Shown: positions 62,176 to 64,000 of the stretch, piece after piece
How positions within the stretch are numbered: the stretch's first letter is position 1
Layout: every line of letters begins with the position of its first letter
Notes under the pieces: generated by a model
The model's input: the letters and a program-made list of their open reading frames with translations, nothing else
Database searches by the model: none
Told to the model about the DNA's origin: nothing
Made by a program: the position numbers and the translations under genes
Assembly (NCBI RefSeq): GCF_900090315.1
Contig: NZ_FMHZ01000002.1
Coordinates: forward strand, 3,264,501 to 3,328,500
DNA length: 64,000 nucleotides
Reading direction: 5' to 3'
Source of the DNA: Micromonospora citrea
GTDB taxonomy: Bacteria > Actinomycetota > Actinomycetes > Mycobacteriales > Micromonosporaceae

Positions 62176-63201
62176 TCACTTGGCCAGCGTGGTGCCGGTC
62201 GAGCGCAGGTGCTCGCAGGCCTCCACGACGCGGGCGGCCATGCCGGCCTCGGCGGCCTTGCCCCAGACCCGCGGGTCGTACATCTTCTTGTTGCCGACCT
62301 CGCCGTCCACCTTGAGCACGCCGTCGTAGTTGCGGAACATGTGGTCCGCGACGGGACGGGAGAAGCAGTACTGGGTGTCGGTGTCGATGTTCATCTTCAC
62401 CACGCCGTAGTCGAGCGCCTCGCGGATCTCCGACAGCAGCGAGCCGGAGCCGCCGTGGAAGACCAGGCTGAGCGGCTTGTCCTTGCCGTACTTGGCGCCG
62501 ACCGCCTCCTGGATCTGGTTGAGGATCTCCGGGCGGAGCTTGACGTTGCCCGGCTTGTAGACGCCGTGCACGTTGCCGAAGGTCAGCGCCGCCATGTAGC
62601 GGCCCTTCTCGCCCAGGCCGAGCGCCTCCACCATGGCCAGGCCGTCCTCGACGGTGGTGTAGAGCTTGTCGTTGATGGCGTTCTCGACGCCGTCCTCCTC
62701 GCCACCGACGACGCCGACCTCGATCTCCAGGACGATCTTGGCCTCGGCCGCCCGGTCCAGCAGCTCGGCCGCGATCTGGAGGTTCTCCGCCACCGGCACG
62801 GCCGAGCCGTCCCACATGTGCGACTGGAACAGCGGCTCCTGGCCGGCGGCCACCCGCTCCTTGGAGATCTGCATGAGCGGCCGGACGAACTTGTCCAGCT
62901 TCTCCTGCGGGCAGTGGTCGGTGTGCAGGGCGATGTTGACCGGGTACTTCTTGGCGACCTCGTGCGCGTAGGCGGCGAACGCCACCGCGCCGGTCACCAT
63001 GTCCTTGATCGAGGGTCCGGAGAGGTATTCCGCGCCACCGGTCGAGACCTGGATGATGCCGTCGCTCTCCGCGTCGGCGAAGCCCTTGAGCGCCGCGTTC
63101 AGGGTCTGCGAGGACGTCACGTTGATCGCGGGGTACGCGTACCGGCCGGCCTTGGCGCGGTCCAGCATCTCCGCGTAGGTCTCGGGGGAAGCGATGGGCA
63201 T
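62176..63201 (-). CDS. fbaA: Class II fructose-bisphosphate aldolase
   Basis: Zinc-dependent cleavage/condensation of fructose 1,6-bisphosphate in glycolysis and gluconeogenesis. The 341-residue protein has the zinc-site and substrate signatures ALHTDHCPQEKLDKFVRPL, IVLEIEVGVVGGEEDG, ALTFGNVHGVYKPGNVKL, LVFHGGSGS and KMNIDTDTQYCFSRPV. AAGGAGCG precedes ATG 63201. It follows a small ORF and a holin-like gene on the same strand. Confidence 0.96.
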   Translation of the reverse strand: MPIASPETYAEMLDRAKAGRYAYPAINVTSSQTLNAALKGFADAESDGIIQVSTGGAEYLSGPSIKDMVTGAVAFAAYAHEVAKKYPVNIALHTDHCPQEKLDKFVRPLMQISKERVAAGQEPLFQSHMWDGSAVPVAENLQIAAELLDRAAEAKIVLEIEVGVVGGEEDGVENAINDKLYTTVEDGLAMVEALGLGEKGRYMAALTFGNVHGVYKPGNVKLRPEILNQIQEAVGAKYGKDKPLSLVFHGGSGSLLSEIREALDYGVVKMNIDTDTQYCFSRPVADHMFRNYDGVLKVDGEVGNKKMYDPRVWGKAAEAGMAARVVEACEHLRSTGTTLAK

Positions 63202-63213
63202 GTCGAACGCTCC

Positions 63214-63357
63214 TTACTTACCGCTGTCGGCCGTGGCCGGCCGCTGTTGTCCTTGGGTGCGCCGGACCGCGCTGTCCACCGTCGGCAGTATCCCGTAGAA
63301 GAGCGCCGCCGGCACAACCGACCCGGTACGCGCCCACGCGCCGGCGGCGGGCCTCAC
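63214..63357 (-). CDS. Small hypothetical protein (47 residues) between holin-like gene and fba
   Basis: The GTG start overlaps the stop of the holin-like gene (GTGA) and the TAA precedes fba's Shine-Dalgarno. The peptide has an amphipathic Ala/Arg start (RPAAGAWARTGSVVP), a hydrophobic AALFYGILPTV and a polar tail (RRTQGQQRPATADS). Translational coupling favours a real gene; it is too short for recognition. Confidence 0.4.
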   Translation of the reverse strand: MRPAAGAWARTGSVVPAALFYGILPTVDSAVRRTQGQQRPATADSGK

Positions 63358-63737
63358 CGCTCCTCCCACCTGTCGGGCACCGTCACGCTGATCAGCCAGG
63401 TGACCACGGCCATCACGATGGCGCCCCAGAACGCGGCCCAGAAGCCCGACACGTCGAAGGGCAGGTCCAGCCCCCGGGCGATCCAGTCGGTCAGCAGGAA
63501 CAGCAGGGCGTTGACGACGAGCGCGAACAGGCCGAGGGTGAGCAGGTAGAAGACGCAGCCGAACACCTTTATCAGCGGCTTGAGCACCGCGTTGACCACG
63601 CCGAAGATCACCGCCACGACGACGAGCGTGAGCGCGGTGTCGGCGCCGGACCGGCCGCCCACCTCCACCCCGGGCACGATCAGCGTGGTGATCCACAGCG
63701 CGACCGCGGTGATCGCCAACCGGATCAGGAAACCCAC
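63354..63737 (-). CDS. Phage-holin-family (YvlD-like) membrane protein
   Basis: A 127-residue integral membrane protein with four hydrophobic helices (FLIRLAITAVALWITTLIVPG, ALTLVVVAVIFGVVNAVLKP, FYLLTLGLFALVVNALLFLL, FWAAFWGAIVMAVVTWLISV). The pattern VNAVLKPLIK between helices 2 and 3 is typical of the phage-holin superfamily IV/YvlD group found in bacterial genomes unrelated to phage. GTG 63737. Role in envelope physiology is assumed by analogy. Confidence 0.85.
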   Translation of the reverse strand: MGFLIRLAITAVALWITTLIVPGVEVGGRSGADTALTLVVVAVIFGVVNAVLKPLIKVFGCVFYLLTLGLFALVVNALLFLLTDWIARGLDLPFDVSGFWAAFWGAIVMAVVTWLISVTVPDRWEER

Positions 63738-63863
63738 CCGACCATCCTGGCACCGGTGGTGGCGGCCGGTGGGGCGATTCGGTCGACTCGGCTTCCGAGC
63801 GGCGGACGGGCGCAGCCCGTACGGTGTGTGGGGAACCGTCCGCCGAGATCCCGGGAGGGACTG

Positions 63864-64000
63864 ATGGGTCAGCCCGACGAGGACTTCGCCCCCAGCGACC
63901 ACCTCAGCCCCGAGGAGCGCGACCTGGAGGCGGAGCCGGCCGACGCGGTGGAGCAGGCCGCCGCGGTCGATCCCGGCGAGGCCGACGTCGAGCCGCACCG
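63864..64000 (+). CDS. Acidic protein of unknown function, 5' part
   Basis: Starts at ATG 63864 behind GGGAGGGA and runs off the window. The visible 45 residues are acidic and disordered-looking (MGQPDEDFAPSDHLSPEERD, then EAEPADAVEQAAAVDPGEAD), lacking a signal peptide or domain. Further identification needs the rest. Confidence 0.6.
   Translation, partial: MGQPDEDFAPSDHLSPEERDLEAEPADAVEQAAAVDPGEADVEPH

Noticed and set aside
63354..63737. Prophage lysis holin
   Set aside because: The YvlD-like subgroup is common in bacterial chromosomes, and no other phage gene is nearby.

Overview
The window is a very GC-rich, gene-dense actinobacterial chromosome segment. Gene content and order point to Micromonosporaceae, most probably Micromonospora. 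The evidence is a bldC - hypothetical - valine/leucine dehydrogenase - DUF3073 - purM - purF neighbourhood of the Streptomyces type, frequent GTG starts, and DUF3151 beside class II aldolase. This is inference from content; no marker such as 16S rRNA is present. There is no integrase, insertion sequence, prophage or CRISPR array. Most of the window is core chromosome with a few accessory pockets.

Layout. 1-2.7 kb: end of a carotenoid/isoprenoid cluster (phytoene desaturase fragment, idi, a MerR/B12-fold regulator). 2.8-10.9 kb: a secreted deacetylase, three tRNAs (Glu, Asp, Phe), small enzymes, and a solute-binding lipoprotein whose two halves are in swapped order. 11-14.4 kb: a beta-oxidation pair and small proteins. 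14.5-17.6 kb: bldC, a hypothetical, valine dehydrogenase and DUF3073. 17.7-19.1 kb: a compact RiPP locus (radical SAM/SPASM enzyme plus a precursor ending in WN/FEN/FYN/WNN). 19.2-29.3 kb: purine genes purM, purF, purL, purQ and purS, with a sterol-carrier-like gene, a membrane protein with a prion-like tail, and comB. 29.8-34.7 kb: serine protease, YbjQ-family protein, purB and a fused ABC permease. 34.8-38.6 kb: thiolase, high-molecular-weight FabG and MaoC hydratase, in the arrangement of mycobacterial fadA2/fabG4/htdX. 38.7-42.8 kb: a tightly overlapping five-gene operon (Nudix/NrtR regulator, J-domain pseudokinase, vWA protein, a 34-residue Gly/His/Tyr peptide, divergent PurA). 42.9-46.4 kb: two DedA paralogues around a NarL-type two-component system. 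46.5-50.7 kb: TetR regulator, SCP2, acyl-CoA dehydrogenase and acyl-CoA ligase. 50.9-56.2 kb: MFS transporter, purD, an AbiEi/DUF559-like gene bracketed by near-identical palindromic elements, and purA. 56.3-64 kb: a degenerate diacylglycerol-kinase-like protein, a ParA/EspI-like ATPase, DUF3151, a LOG-family protein, fba, a small protein, a holin-like membrane protein and a truncated gene at the edge.

How the genes work together. Eight de novo purine genes are spread through the window (purM, F, L, Q, S, B, D, A). A second, divergent PurA lies in the 38.7-42.8 kb operon under its own putative ADP-ribose-responsive regulator, next to signalling-type proteins. That operon is the best candidate for an undescribed system. 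Other notable items are the circularly permuted binding protein, the cyclophane-RiPP locus, a palindromic repeat family with covarying arms that flanks a nuclease-like gene, and many short tandem repeats (17-54 bp periods) in intergenic and in-frame coding positions.
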